From: JALYYC01 sp039922495
GTDB taxonomy: Bacteria; Chloroflexota; Dormibacteria; CF-121
Assembly (NCBI GenBank): GCA_039922495.1
Contig: JBDTEO010000028.1
Span: 62,001-126,000 of the forward strand
Reading direction: 5' to 3'
Length of the DNA stretch: 64,000 nt
Positions 51,323-60,638 of this stretch are shown piece after piece. How positions within the stretch are numbered: the stretch's first letter is position 1; every line of letters starts with the position of its first letter. The notes beneath the pieces are model-generated. The model was not told the origin of the DNA. It did no database searches and was given only the letters and a program-made list of their open reading frames with translations. The position numbers and the translations under genes are program-made.

Positions 51323-52372
51323 ATGCAGTATTCCGTGCGGGCTTATGCCTCGGGACGCCTCGACCCGCTGATCAGGCATAGCGGTCCGTCGCGGAGGCCC
51401 TCCGAATCGCGGACGGTCACCACCGCGCAGGCCACCATCCTCGGACTCCAGCGCAGCGTGGGCAATCGCGCCCTGGCCGACCTGTTCGCGGTGCAACGCT
51501 GCGGGCCCACGCCGTGCGGCTGCAGCCAGGACGAGCGAGACGCTCACGCCTCTCCGCCCGATGCCACTAGCGCGCAACGTCAGGAAAAGGAGGATCCGCA
51601 GCAAGAGGGGGCCGCGGCGGCGGTGGCCCAACCGATCTTCGGCGCCTATCCGGAGGTGACCTACGACGGCCTCGATGCCCTCCAGGACCGGGACGACCCA
51701 TCTGGCGATACCGCGCAGCTTCAGCGCGATGGGGTCGATGCCGGCGGCACGCACCCCACCGGGTCGGGGACGAGCTGCACGGTCTTTACCAGCTTCGCCG
51801 ACTACTTCAAGGGGACAGCCCCGAACTCGCCATTTGCGGCAATGACCTCATTTAACTTCGTCGTCCGAGCGGGGCGAATCGCCGTTGATCCAGATACCGC
51901 GAGCTCCTGGGTCAATCAACGCGTCGTGCCGGTCAACGGCCGGCCGGCGCAAACCGCCCGCGCGGTGAGCGGCTGTCAAAGCGCGTTCCGCAAGCCCGAT
52001 ATGGCCGAATACACCTACTCCCCGTCGCCGAGCTGTCCGGCCTCGGCGAGCCTTCGGCAACCGGCGACCGCGACCAACCGCGGTGAGTGCGAAACGGTGA
52101 TCGGGACGCAGCTTGATACCGAGGACATTGCCGATATGGCGCGCTTGTTGCGCCACGAGCAGTACCACTTGAACCTCGCCTGCGCGCTCGCGACCCTGGG
52201 CAACAACCTGATCGCCCAGGGCACGCCGGTCGCCGACGTGCGCGCGCAGGTCGTCGCAGCGAGCCGGCGCCTGCAAATCGCCTACGACACCGACACCAAT
52301 CACGGATGCAATACCGGCCCGCAGGCAACCTGGGAATCGAACATCGACAGCGGCAGCATCGCCTTCCCCTGA
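51323..52372 (+). CDS. Putative metallopeptidase with LQxxxGNRA (eCIS-cargo-like) motif
   Basis: 349 aa. N-terminal ILGLQRSVGNRALADLFAVQ (residues 40-59) followed by RCGPTPCGCSQDE matches the leader of DUF4157-type proteins linked to contractile injection systems. A Gln/Glu/Ala-rich linker leads to a C-terminal domain with HEQYH (HEXXH, His278/Glu279/His282) in RLLRHEQYHLNLACALATLG, a probable zinc site. No classical signal peptide. Family of the peptidase domain not identified (DUF922-like is one possibility). No eCIS structural genes are in the window. Confidence 0.6.
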   Translation: MQYSVRAYASGRLDPLIRHSGPSRRPSESRTVTTAQATILGLQRSVGNRALADLFAVQRCGPTPCGCSQDERDAHASPPDATSAQRQEKEDPQQEGAAAAVAQPIFGAYPEVTYDGLDALQDRDDPSGDTAQLQRDGVDAGGTHPTGSGTSCTVFTSFADYFKGTAPNSPFAAMTSFNFVVRAGRIAVDPDTASSWVNQRVVPVNGRPAQTARAVSGCQSAFRKPDMAEYTYSPSPSCPASASLRQPATATNRGECETVIGTQLDTEDIADMARLLRHEQYHLNLACALATLGNNLIAQGTPVADVRAQVVAASRRLQIAYDTDTNHGCNTGPQATWESNIDSGSIAFP

Positions 52373-52378
52373 GACGCC

Positions 52379-53128
52379 TTACGTTCTTTGCTTCGTCTCG
52401 ACCAATAGCGCTTCGGCCCCCTTCCGACCGGCGCGGACGGTAACCTCGGCTTCACCGATGATCTTGGCCGCCCCACCCTCGTCGATCGTGCCGCCGCCGC
52501 CCGCTGCCCTGAGTTCGGCGTCACCGTGGACCAGGAACAGGTAACCGTCGAACCCCTGGCGGAAACGATGCGTCGTCGAAACTCCGGAACCCAGCAGCGT
52601 CGCGTAGACGGCGGCGTCCTGATGGACCGTCACCGCATCCGGACTAGCCGGCGCATCCGCACCGCCATACCCGGCCGCCGGGACGACGACCGGCAGGAAC
52701 CGCCCCTGGCGCGCGGCCTCGGGAAAGCTCTGTTGTTCGACCGACGGCTCGAGGCCGCGACGCGCCGGAATGATCCACATCTGAATGAAGCGCATCGGCT
52801 CGGTTTTCGATCCGTTGCGCTCCGAATGCTGCATCCCCGATCCCAGCGTCGCCCGTTGGAGCGACCCGGGCGGCAGGATTCCCCCGTTGCCGCGACTGTC
52901 CGCGTGCTCGAACGTTCCTTCGGCGACGTAGGTGATGCCCTCGATGTCGCGGTGGGGGTGCATCGGCCAGGCAGCGCCGGGGATGAGGCGATCATCGTTG
53001 AACACCCGCAGATCCCCGAACCAGGTGTTCTCCGGGTCGTTGTAATCGTCGAAGCTGAAATGCCAATTGGCGGCGAACCACCCACCCTCGACGTGGTGCA
53101 GTGAGGCCCGCGCTCGAAGGATCAGCAT
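52379..53128 (-). CDS. Pirin-family protein
   Basis: 249-aa bicupin. N-domain: FGDLRVFNDDRLIPGAAWPM HPHRDIEGITYVAEG with the metal-binding His/His/Glu, and SGMQHSERNGSKTEPMRFIQ. The C-domain is a second, degenerate cupin. Pirins act as quercetinase-like dioxygenases or regulators; the true substrate here is unknown. The gene lies 6 nt after the peptidase gene, convergent. Confidence 0.88.
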   Translation of the reverse strand: MLILRARASLHHVEGGWFAANWHFSFDDYNDPENTWFGDLRVFNDDRLIPGAAWPMHPHRDIEGITYVAEGTFEHADSRGNGGILPPGSLQRATLGSGMQHSERNGSKTEPMRFIQMWIIPARRGLEPSVEQQSFPEAARQGRFLPVVVPAAGYGGADAPASPDAVTVHQDAAVYATLLGSGVSTTHRFRQGFDGYLFLVHGDAELRAAGGGGTIDEGGAAKIIGEAEVTVRAGRKGAEALLVETKQRT

Positions 53129-53140
53129 CGGAATTCCGGG

Positions 53141-54367
53141 TTAGGCGCGACCGGCCGACTGGCGTCCCTGGCGGGCGACGGCATCGACCGTCACGGCAGC
53201 GAGGAGCACGCCTCCGGTGACCATGAACTTGATCGCGGCCGACAGCGCGAGCAGGTCGAGGCCGTTGTTGATCGAGCCAATCACCAGGGCGCCGGTGAGC
53301 GCTGACCAGACCGTGCCGCGGCCTCCAAAGAGCGACGTCCCACCGATGACCGCCGCCGCGATCGAATTGAGCAGCACGTCGCCGCCACCGGAAGACTGGC
53401 TGACCGCGAGAACCCGGGACATGGCGATGATGCCGCCGAAGGCCGCCAGTGCCCCAGCCAGGGTGAAGACCGAGAGACGAATGCCGGTGACCGAGATCCC
53501 GGCCCGTCGGGCCGACTCGGCGTTTCCGCCGACGGCCAGCACGTGGCGTCCCCAGGGTGTGCGCCGGACGATGTAATCGAAAATCACGACCAGCCCAACC
53601 AGGATCAAGGCTGCGACCGGCACCCCGCGGTCCGAGTTGAGGATGAAGACGGCCACCAGCACGAGGACCGCCGCCATGACGGCTCGAAGCAGCAAGCCGG
53701 TGACCGGGCCAACCTCCAGGCCGGCCCTGGCACGCCGGCGGCGGGTGAGGAGCATGCTCGCAACGTAGGCAACGACCGTCGCGATCGCGACCACCCAGCC
53801 CTGCGTCACCGAGAGGAAGTTGCCGGCGAGGGCATCAATCGTTGGGTCGAACACGTTGATCGTGCCGGTCGTCCCGAGGATCAGGATCAGGGCGCCCTCC
53901 CAGGCCAGCAATCCGGCGAGCGTCACCACAAAGGAGGGAATTTTGAAGCGGGTGAACCAGAATCCCTGGAGGAACCCGATCACGGTCCCGGTCACAATGC
54001 CGGCCGCCAACGATGGGATCGCCGGCACGCCGTGCTTGACGTTGAGGACAGCGACGACACCGGCCCCGAGACCGCTGACGGATCCGACTGAAAGATCGAT
54101 TTCGCCCAGCAAGAGGACGAGCACGATGCCGATCGAGATGACCCCGATGTCGGCAATCTGCACCATCAGGTTGGTCAGGTTGCGCGGGCTGAGGAAGTTG
54201 GGGTTGAGAATCTGGAAGATGGTCCAGATCAGGATCAGGGCGACGATGACCGGGACCGATCCGATCTCGCCTTGCGTGACCCGGCGCCAGAGGCGGTCGA
54301 ATCCACTGGCCCGATCGGCCTCGACCGCCGGCGGGACGACCGCGGGGGGCGCCGTTTCGCTCGCCAT
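53141..54367 (-). CDS. Sugar ABC transporter permease, XylH-like
   Basis: 408 aa, about 10 membrane helices. NLMVQIADIGVISIGIVLVL, LLGEIDLSVGSVSGLGAGVV and AVGGNAESARRAGISVTGIR are typical of the BPD_transp_2 (RbsC/XylH) group. Length and Pro/Ala-rich start match XylH more than RbsC. With 54368-56280 it forms a three-gene xylFGH-type importer. Confidence 0.85.
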   Translation of the reverse strand: MASETAPPAVVPPAVEADRASGFDRLWRRVTQGEIGSVPVIVALILIWTIFQILNPNFLSPRNLTNLMVQIADIGVISIGIVLVLLLGEIDLSVGSVSGLGAGVVAVLNVKHGVPAIPSLAAGIVTGTVIGFLQGFWFTRFKIPSFVVTLAGLLAWEGALILILGTTGTINVFDPTIDALAGNFLSVTQGWVVAIATVVAYVASMLLTRRRRARAGLEVGPVTGLLLRAVMAAVLVLVAVFILNSDRGVPVAALILVGLVVIFDYIVRRTPWGRHVLAVGGNAESARRAGISVTGIRLSVFTLAGALAAFGGIIAMSRVLAVSQSSGGGDVLLNSIAAAVIGGTSLFGGRGTVWSALTGALVIGSINNGLDLLALSAAIKFMVTGGVLLAAVTVDAVARQGRQSAGRA

Positions 54368-55204
54368 CTAGGCCTTGGCCGTTGGTTCGGCCGGTTGCTT
54401 GAGGCCGGTGATCGCGGCCACCACCTCTTCCCGACTGACGTCTTTGCGCACGAAGTCGCCGCCATTACGCCCGAGATAGAGCACCACGATACGGTCGGCG
54501 ACCTCGAAGACGTCGACCAGGTTATGGCTGATGACGATCACGGCGTGGCCCTGTTGCTTCAGCCGGAGAATCAGGTCGAGGACCTGCTTGGTCTGCGCGA
54601 CGCCAAGCGCCGCAGTGGGCTCGTCGAGCATCACCAGCTTGGCCGACCACATGACCGACCGGGCGACCGCCACCGATTGGCGCTGGCCACCGGAGAGTGA
54701 GGCAACAACCAGTCGCGGGCTCTGCAGGGTGGTTACGTTGAGGTCCTTGAGCACCTCCCGCGCCCGCTTTTCCATCTGTTCCTCGCTCAGCGAGGGCAAC
54801 GGATTGCCGGTCTCCTCGCGACCCATGTAGAGGTTGGCCACGACATCGAGGTTGTCGGCCAGGGCGAGGTCCTGGTAGACGGTCGAGATGCCGAGCGCCG
54901 CCGGGTCGCGCGGGCCGGTGAAATGCACCGGATTGCCTTCAAAGAGAATCGCGCCCTTGTCCGGGAGATTGATGCCGGCGATCGTTTTGACCAGCGTCGA
55001 CTTGCCGGCGCCGTTGTCGCCGACGAGCGCCATGACCTCGCCCGCGTAGACCTTCAGGTTGACATCGGTGAGGGCATGAACCGCGCCGAAGCGTTTGGTG
55101 ATCCCCCGCAGTTCCAGGAGCGGAATGCGCGCCGGCCCCTCGGGCCGGCGCGCGCTATCTCGATTTTCCTCGGTGCCCCGATCCGATTCAGGGCCCTGGG
55201 TCAC
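54368..55204 (-). CDS. Sugar ABC transporter ATP-binding protein, XylG-like (single domain)
   Basis: 278 aa from GTG 55204, which overlaps the binding-protein stop (GTGA). Walker A VGDNGAGKSTLVKTIAG, signature LSGGQRQSVAVARSVMW, Walker B LVMLDEPTAALG. XylG and RbsA normally have two ABC domains (~500 aa); this one has one, as in a subset of sugar importers of Actinobacteria and Chloroflexota. Confidence 0.88.
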   Translation of the reverse strand: MTQGPESDRGTEENRDSARRPEGPARIPLLELRGITKRFGAVHALTDVNLKVYAGEVMALVGDNGAGKSTLVKTIAGINLPDKGAILFEGNPVHFTGPRDPAALGISTVYQDLALADNLDVVANLYMGREETGNPLPSLSEEQMEKRAREVLKDLNVTTLQSPRLVVASLSGGQRQSVAVARSVMWSAKLVMLDEPTAALGVAQTKQVLDLILRLKQQGHAVIVISHNLVDVFEVADRIVVLYLGRNGGDFVRKDVSREEVVAAITGLKQPAEPTAKA

Positions 55205-56280
55205 TGGAGTCCGGCCGCCTTGCACGCCGCCGCGAAATCCGCGGTGCAGATGTCGGTGACGGTCCAGAAGTTGTCCTTGATGACCGTGTCCTTGATGTTC
55301 GTCTTGTCCACGGCGACCGGGGTCAAGAGGATCGACGGAATGTCGGCCGCCTTGTTGTTGGTCGTCTTGCCGTTGGTCATACTGCTCGGCACACTCTTGC
55401 CGGTTGCCAGATCGCAGGCCAGATCGGCTGCCTGCTGGGCTTCGGGAACGATCGCCTTGTAGACCGTCATCGTCTGGGTTCCGGCAACGATGCGCTGGAT
55501 CGCGGCCAGCTCGGCATCCTGCCCGGTGATCGGGGGCAACGGATTCAGACCGGCGGACTTCATGGCCGCGATCGCGCCGCCGGCGGTCCCATCGTTAGCG
55601 GCGAGGACGCCGTCGACCTTGTTGTTCAGCGCGGTCAGCGCCTGTTGCATTTCCTTCTGCGCGTTGTCCGCGCTCCATTGCGGCGTGTCATATTCCTTGA
55701 CGATTTTGGTCGTGCTGTCGAGCACCGAGTGCGCGCCCTGCTTGAACAGGGTGGCGTTATTGTCCGTCGGATCGCCGTTGATCATCACAACCTGGGCGTT
55801 CTGCTTGCCGTTCAAGGCTTTCAGCAGCGCGTTACCCTGGAGCTTGCCGACGCCGGCGTTGTCGAACGAGATGTAGTAATCGACCTTCGCGTTCAAGATG
55901 AGACGGTCATAGGAGATGACCGGCACCTTGGCGGCCGTGGCCTTCTGCGCAATCGCGGCGGCCGCGGCGCCGTCGACCGGATCGAGCACCATCACGTTGG
56001 CACCGTTCGTCAACGCGGCGTCAGCCTGGCTCTGCTGCGCGGACGAATCCTGGTTGGCGTTGCTGTAGATGATCGTGGCGCCGCACTGCTTCTTCACCTG
56101 AGCCTCGAAAAGCGGGCGGTCCTTGCTCTCGTACCGGGCGGTCTTGGTCTCCGGGAGGAGCAGCGCGATTTTCTTCGAACTGCCGCTGCTACCGCCACCC
56201 GACGGGGTGCTCGTTCCACACGCCGCCAGCACCATGACGGCGGTGCCGACGATCACAAGCGTTTTGACAGAACTACTCAC
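55201..56280 (-). CDS. Sugar-binding lipoprotein, XylF-like
   Basis: 359 aa from GTG 56280 behind GAGGAGGG. Lipobox VLAAC (Cys21), Gly/Ser linker, then a periplasmic-binding type 1 fold: KIALLLPETKTARYESKDRP, VMVLDPVDGAAAAAIAQKA, KVPVISYDRLILNAKVDYYI and DGVLAANDGTAGGAIAAMKS. These fit XylF. Upstream (56330-56390) is an AT-rich stretch with TATGCT/TATAGC-like boxes that probably holds the promoter. Confidence 0.88.
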   Translation of the reverse strand: MSSSVKTLVIVGTAVMVLAACGTSTPSGGGSSGSSKKIALLLPETKTARYESKDRPLFEAQVKKQCGATIIYSNANQDSSAQQSQADAALTNGANVMVLDPVDGAAAAAIAQKATAAKVPVISYDRLILNAKVDYYISFDNAGVGKLQGNALLKALNGKQNAQVVMINGDPTDNNATLFKQGAHSVLDSTTKIVKEYDTPQWSADNAQKEMQQALTALNNKVDGVLAANDGTAGGAIAAMKSAGLNPLPPITGQDAELAAIQRIVAGTQTMTVYKAIVPEAQQAADLACDLATGKSVPSSMTNGKTTNNKAADIPSILLTPVAVDKTNIKDTVIKDNFWTVTDICTADFAAACKAAGLQ

Positions 56281-56411
56281 TGGTTACCCTCCTCGAATTT
56301 TCGGCCTGGTCGGTCGGTCGCTGGGCCGTCCTTTGAATACGGAGCATACGCTATAAGAAGTCCTAATAATCCCTTATCGGAGCGGCTCTTCTGCGCCTCG
56401 ACCAGGGCGGA

Positions 56412-56438
56412 AAGGGCCGGCTCTGAGAGCCGGCCCTT
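56412..56438. terminator. Strong hairpin downstream of the LPXTG remnant
   Basis: AAGGGCCGGCTCT and AGAGCCGGCCCTT form a 13-bp palindrome around one central G. It sits 32 nt after the LPXTG remnant stop (minus strand), with ATTTT on one side. Likely the old terminator of that surface-protein gene. Confidence 0.7.
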
Positions 56439-56469
56439 CGTATTTTGGTGACGAAAAGTCTGCCCTTGC

Positions 56470-56577
56470 TTATGCGCTCCGGCGTCGGAGGGCGATAGCG
56501 GATATGCCGGTCAGCGCCAGCAGACCACCGAGCAGGAGCCCAAGCGGGGCGCCACCGCCGGTCTGGGGGAGCTGGGC
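56470..56577 (-). pseudogene. Orphan LPXTG cell-wall sorting signal
   Basis: Minus-strand frame reads AQLPQTGGGAPLGLLLGG, then LLALTGISAIALRRRSA and a stop: sorting motif LPQTG, hydrophobic helix and basic tail, a complete sortase substrate C-terminus. It is directly preceded by an in-frame TAG (56578-56580); upstream codons read IVKPGAK, as a linker would. The rest of the surface protein is missing. The remaining part of 56281-56641 holds the hairpin at 56412 and the xylF-like promoter region. Confidence 0.7.
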
Positions 56578-56641
56578 CTATTTTGCACCTGGCTTAACGA
56601 TCCGTGCCTCAGAGCGTAACCTGGGCCCGTAAAGTCAGCCA

Positions 56642-57481
56642 GTGCGCTCGCCCGGCAAAATTGGCAGAACGGCATTGTTTGCCGTAGCGGTTCTCGTCGC
56701 GATCCTGGTGCCGCAGGCGATTTCGTCCGCGTTCCTCGCGGCCAACCTGAAATTCACGCCCGCGATCCCATGGTCCGCTGCAGTGCTCGCCGTGATCCTT
56801 TGGGCCCTGTGGATCTTCGCAGACGGCAGGTTCGGGCCCCAATCGACGGCTACCGCACGCCATCGGTACCTGCGCGCGAATCCGGTGCCCGGACGGACTT
56901 GGGCCTGGTCCATAACCGCCGGTCTGCTGGCGCTGGGCGCTCTGATCGCACTCTGGCTTGTTCTGCCGGCGCCGGCCGCCCGCCTGCCTGACTACTCCAA
57001 ATATCCGGTGATCACCGTCGCCGTGGCCCTGGTCGCTGCCAGCGTGCTCGGCGCCGTCGTTGAAGAGGCCGGGCTGCGGGGTTACCTGTTCACCAGGCTC
57101 GGGGAACTGGTTCCACCACCACTCGCGATCCTGCTGGTGTCGGTCCTGATATCCCCCGGACACGGTCTGACGCAGGGCTTCGCGCTGCCTGTCCTGGCCT
57201 GGTATCTCCTTGCCGACATCGTCTTCGGGGTGATGTCGTGGCTGTCCCGCTCGATCCTGCCGGGGATCGTGGTGCATGGCCTCGGCCTGCTGATCTTCTT
57301 CACGCTGATCTGGCCAACCGATCACGTCCGGGCCAGCTCACCGCTGGCACCATCGGTCGCGGCGTTCTGGATTGCCCTGGCCGTCATGGTTCTGCTGGCT
57401 CTGCTCTCGCTCCGTTCATTCCGTCAGCTGGGGCGAGCCACGTCGAGCGTCGACGCCCCTTCCTTACTACCGCGAAGCTGA
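56642..57481 (+). CDS. CPBP-family intramembrane protease
   Basis: 279 aa from GTG 56642, about eight helices. CPBP (Rce1-like, Abi) motifs: VVEEAGLRGYLFTRLGEL with the catalytic Glu pair and Arg, LISPGHGLTQGFALP with the first His, and GIVVHGLGLLIFF with the second. Such proteases cut membrane-anchored substrates and sometimes mature peptides. Its C-terminus overlaps convergent thrB by 58 nt. Confidence 0.85.
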   Translation: MRSPGKIGRTALFAVAVLVAILVPQAISSAFLAANLKFTPAIPWSAAVLAVILWALWIFADGRFGPQSTATARHRYLRANPVPGRTWAWSITAGLLALGALIALWLVLPAPAARLPDYSKYPVITVAVALVAASVLGAVVEEAGLRGYLFTRLGELVPPPLAILLVSVLISPGHGLTQGFALPVLAWYLLADIVFGVMSWLSRSILPGIVVHGLGLLIFFTLIWPTDHVRASSPLAPSVAAFWIALAVMVLLALLSLRSFRQLGRATSSVDAPSLLPRS

Positions 57482-58341
57482 AGCGTTCGTCCCGCCAGGT
57501 GATACTCGTCGGCCACCCCGCGCATGGCCTTGCCGATCGGCTCGAGCTGCCTGTCCGCGATGGCGATGACGCTTCCGCCGGCTCCGCTTAACGCGGCCCC
57601 CAGCGCCCCCGCTTGTCGTGCAGCAGCCATCATGTCGTTGAGGTACGGATAGGCGCGCGACCGCCCCGGTTGGTGCAGCCGGTCTTCCATCGCTCCGGCC
57701 AACATGGCGCGATTCGAGGTCTTCACGGCGACCACCCACTCCGCCACCCGACCCAGGTTGTGCACGACATCCGCTCGTGGCACCCGCGCTGGGACCAGCC
57801 GGCGACCCTCTTCCGTCGGTGACACCTCCGATGGGATAAAGAGCACCGCCCGCCAGCGCGCCGGCCAGTCGAGCCGATGCACCCGGGAACCGTCTTCCCC
57901 CGAGGCCACAACGCAGAACCCACCGAAGATCGCCGCCGCGAGGTTGTCGCCATGGCCTTCGAGGGGCAACCCGAGGTCGAGGATTCGCTGGGGAGGCATT
58001 CGCAGGCCTCGAAGCTTGGCGCCGATCGTGATGCCGGCGACGATCGCGGCGGCACTGCTTCCCAGCCCGCGCCCGATCGGGATGGCGTTGCGCACCTCGA
58101 GCGTCAATCCGCGCAACGGCCGGTCCCATCGGGCGAACGGTTCCTGGGCCGCCCGGACAATCAGGTTGCGTGAGCCGAGCGGGATGTCGGCTCCCCCCTC
58201 CCCTTCCCATCGGATGATCGAGCGGCTCGTCTCCTCGGCTCGCACCTCGAGGGGCAGGTCGAGGGCCAGGGCGAGGACGTCGAAGCCGGGACCCAGGTTC
58301 GCCGAGGAGGCAGGGACCCTGACGCCGGCCCGGCGCGCCAT
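57424..58341 (-). CDS. thrB: Homoserine kinase
   Basis: 305-aa GHMP kinase. N-terminal VRVPASSANLGPGFDVLALA, ATP loop PIGRGLGSSAAAIVAGI, C-terminal GAALSGAGGSVIAIAD. Makes O-phosphohomoserine for ThrC. Overlaps lysC by 1 nt; third gene of asd-lysC-thrB. Confidence 0.93.
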   Translation of the reverse strand: MARRAGVRVPASSANLGPGFDVLALALDLPLEVRAEETSRSIIRWEGEGGADIPLGSRNLIVRAAQEPFARWDRPLRGLTLEVRNAIPIGRGLGSSAAAIVAGITIGAKLRGLRMPPQRILDLGLPLEGHGDNLAAAIFGGFCVVASGEDGSRVHRLDWPARWRAVLFIPSEVSPTEEGRRLVPARVPRADVVHNLGRVAEWVVAVKTSNRAMLAGAMEDRLHQPGRSRAYPYLNDMMAAARQAGALGAALSGAGGSVIAIADRQLEPIGKAMRGVADEYHLAGRTLQLRGSKEGASTLDVARPS

Positions 58342-59582
58342 TACAACTTGAAAGCCTGGTGCAGCACCCGGACGGCATCGGTCACCCGGTCGGCCTTGAT
58401 GATGCAGGTGATCCGGATCTCCGAGGTCGAGATCATCTCGATGTTGATCGCGTTTTTCGCCAGCGTCTCGAACATGGTCGCCGCCACGCCCGGTTGCCCG
58501 CGAATGCCGCTCCCCACCACCGAGACCTTGGCCAATCCGTCTTCTGACAGGACTGTTCGGGCCCCGATGGCCTGCGCCACGCCGTCCAGGATTTGCTTGG
58601 CGCGCGTGCCGTCTTCGGTCGAGACGGTGAACGACATGTCGGTCGCCCCCTCGTGGCTGGCGGTCTGCACGATCACGTCGGCCGCGATATCCGCCTCGGC
58701 CAGCGGCATAAAGATCGCGGCGGCGATCCCCGGCCGGTCGGGGACGCCGACCACGGAGAACCGGGCGACCCGCTCTTCGTGGGCGATCCCCCGGACGCGG
58801 TTTCGATCCTCCACGATCGCCTCATTGGAACAAATCACCGTTCCGGCATCCGCGCGCGAGCTGGAGCGGACGTGCAACTCCAGGCCAAACGCTTCGGCGA
58901 TCTCCACCGCGCGGGGGTGCATCACCCGCGCGCCGACACTGGCCAGTTCCAGCATCTCGGTGTAGGCGATCCGCGCTAACAGTCGGGCCTCGGGCACAAA
59001 GCGCGGATCTGCGGTGTAGATCCCCCTCACGTCGGTGAAGATCTCGCAACGCTGCGCCTTGAGGGCCACCGCCAGGGCCACCGCGGTGGTATCCGATCCG
59101 CCCCGGCCCAGGGTGGTGACCTCCATCTCCTCGCCGATCCCCTGGAATCCGGCAACGACGACCACGCGGCCCTGGCCAATTTCCGCCTCGACCCGCTCCG
59201 GCGCAAGACCGAGGATTCGGGCCCGGGCGTGCCGCCGGTCGGTGCGGATCCCGGCCTGGAAGCCGAGCAGGGAAACCGCCGGGATGTCCAGATCATTCAA
59301 AGCCATAGACATCAGGGGCGCGGAGACCCCTTCGCCGGTCGAGAGCAGCAGGTCCAGCTCGCGAGCCGCGGGGTCCTTCGCGACGCGGGACGCCAGCGTC
59401 AGCAGCCGGTCGGTCGTGTCCCCCATCGCGCTGACCACGACCACCACGGCATAGCCGGCGCGCCGGCTGGCCGCGATCCGCAGCGCCGCGCGCTTGATCC
59501 GAAAGGCGGTGCTGAGCGAACTGCCGCCGAACTTCTGGACCAGGACCGGGCGTGCGGTGGCGTCAGCTGGCGCGCTCGACAT
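58341..59582 (-). CDS. lysC: Aspartate kinase
   Basis: 413 aa. Kinase domain with VQKFGGSSLSTAFRIKRAAL, VVVVSAMGDTTDRLL and GRGGSDTTAVALAVALKAQR; two ACT domains in the last 150 residues (FSVVGVPDRPGIAAAIFMPL; VSVVGSGIRGQPGVAATMFE) give feedback by lysine/threonine. It overlaps asd by 20 nt. Confidence 0.95.
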   Translation of the reverse strand: MSSAPADATARPVLVQKFGGSSLSTAFRIKRAALRIAASRRAGYAVVVVVSAMGDTTDRLLTLASRVAKDPAARELDLLLSTGEGVSAPLMSMALNDLDIPAVSLLGFQAGIRTDRRHARARILGLAPERVEAEIGQGRVVVVAGFQGIGEEMEVTTLGRGGSDTTAVALAVALKAQRCEIFTDVRGIYTADPRFVPEARLLARIAYTEMLELASVGARVMHPRAVEIAEAFGLELHVRSSSRADAGTVICSNEAIVEDRNRVRGIAHEERVARFSVVGVPDRPGIAAAIFMPLAEADIAADVIVQTASHEGATDMSFTVSTEDGTRAKQILDGVAQAIGARTVLSEDGLAKVSVVGSGIRGQPGVAATMFETLAKNAINIEMISTSEIRITCIIKADRVTDAVRVLHQAFKL

Positions 59583-60636
59583 ACCCCTCGCGTGTCAGCC
59601 ATTCAGCGACCAGCACCGCCCCCTTCCCTGCGCCCAGCTTGGTGTTATGCGAGAGGACAACGTACTTCACGCCTTTCAGCGCCGGCTCCTCGCGCAAGCG
59701 GCCCACGGTGACCGTCATGCCATGACCGGCGTCGCGATCCCGCCTTGGTTGCGGCCGGAAGGGATCAGGATCGACTACGAGCAGGCGGTCGGGTGCCGAG
59801 GGCAACCCCTTCAAGCCGTCGGTCGCGAAGCGATTCATCGCGTTGGTCGCCGCCGCCACGTCGCAGGGGCGCTCGGTTCCGACATAGACCGCCTCCGTGT
59901 GGCCGTGCAGGACGTTGACCCGGGTGCAGGTGCAGGAGAGGGCAAAGGTGGCCGGTTCGCTCCAGGGCCCGAGGATCTTGCGCGTCTCGCGTTCGACCTT
60001 CTCTTCCTCGTCGGGGATGTAGGGGATGACGTTGTCGATCACATCGAGGGCGAGGACACCGCCGTGGCGGCCCGCACCCGAGACCGCCTGCATCGAGGTC
60101 ATCATTACGGTGCGCAGCCCGAAGGCGTCCTGCAGCGGCTTCAGCGAGACCGCCAATCCGGTGGTGGTGCAGTTCGGAATCGGTGCGATGAACCCGCGCC
60201 AGCCGCGCTGCCGGCGCTGCTCGTGGATTGCTTCTGCGTGGGCGTCATTGATCCCCGGAACCAGGATCGGGACATCGGGCTCGTATCGGAACGCCGATGC
60301 CGTGCTGAAGACGGGGATGTTGGCGGCGAAGCGCGGCTCCCACTCGAGCGCGACCTCCCTGGAGACCGCGCTGAAGAGCAGGTCGAGCGGGCGCGTCAGC
60401 AGGTCCTCGGCCACAAGGCAGGGCAGCTCGAGGACGGAGGGATCCGGCGGGCCGTCCGCGAACCACCGGCTGGCGCCCGAGGGCTCTCGCAGCGCGTCAC
60501 CAAACGTCTTGCCCGACGAGGCCGGCGACCCGGCAACGGCCTCAACCGTAAACCACGGATGGCGTTGCAGGGCGGCCAGCACCTGCTGGCCGGCCAACCC
60601 GGTGGCGCCCAGGACCCCCGCGCGCAGCGTCTCCAT
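59563..60636 (-). CDS. asd: Aspartate-semialdehyde dehydrogenase
   Basis: 357 aa from ATG 60636. Reduces aspartyl phosphate. GVLGATGLAGQQVLAAL binds NADP; catalytic cysteine in IAPIPNCTTTGLAVSLKPLQ; TSMQAVSGAGRHGG. The archaeal/fungal-type length (~355) and PNCTTT motif suggest the second Asd subfamily rather than the E. coli type. Two nt follow the LysE-family gene stop. Confidence 0.93.
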   Translation of the reverse strand: METLRAGVLGATGLAGQQVLAALQRHPWFTVEAVAGSPASSGKTFGDALREPSGASRWFADGPPDPSVLELPCLVAEDLLTRPLDLLFSAVSREVALEWEPRFAANIPVFSTASAFRYEPDVPILVPGINDAHAEAIHEQRRQRGWRGFIAPIPNCTTTGLAVSLKPLQDAFGLRTVMMTSMQAVSGAGRHGGVLALDVIDNVIPYIPDEEEKVERETRKILGPWSEPATFALSCTCTRVNVLHGHTEAVYVGTERPCDVAAATNAMNRFATDGLKGLPSAPDRLLVVDPDPFRPQPRRDRDAGHGMTVTVGRLREEPALKGVKYVVLSHNTKLGAGKGAVLVAEWLTREGYVERAS

Positions 60637-60638
60637 CG

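Noticed and set aside
56609..57325. 238-codon minus-strand frame
   Set aside because: Gln/Arg/His-rich shadow of the CPBP protease gene.
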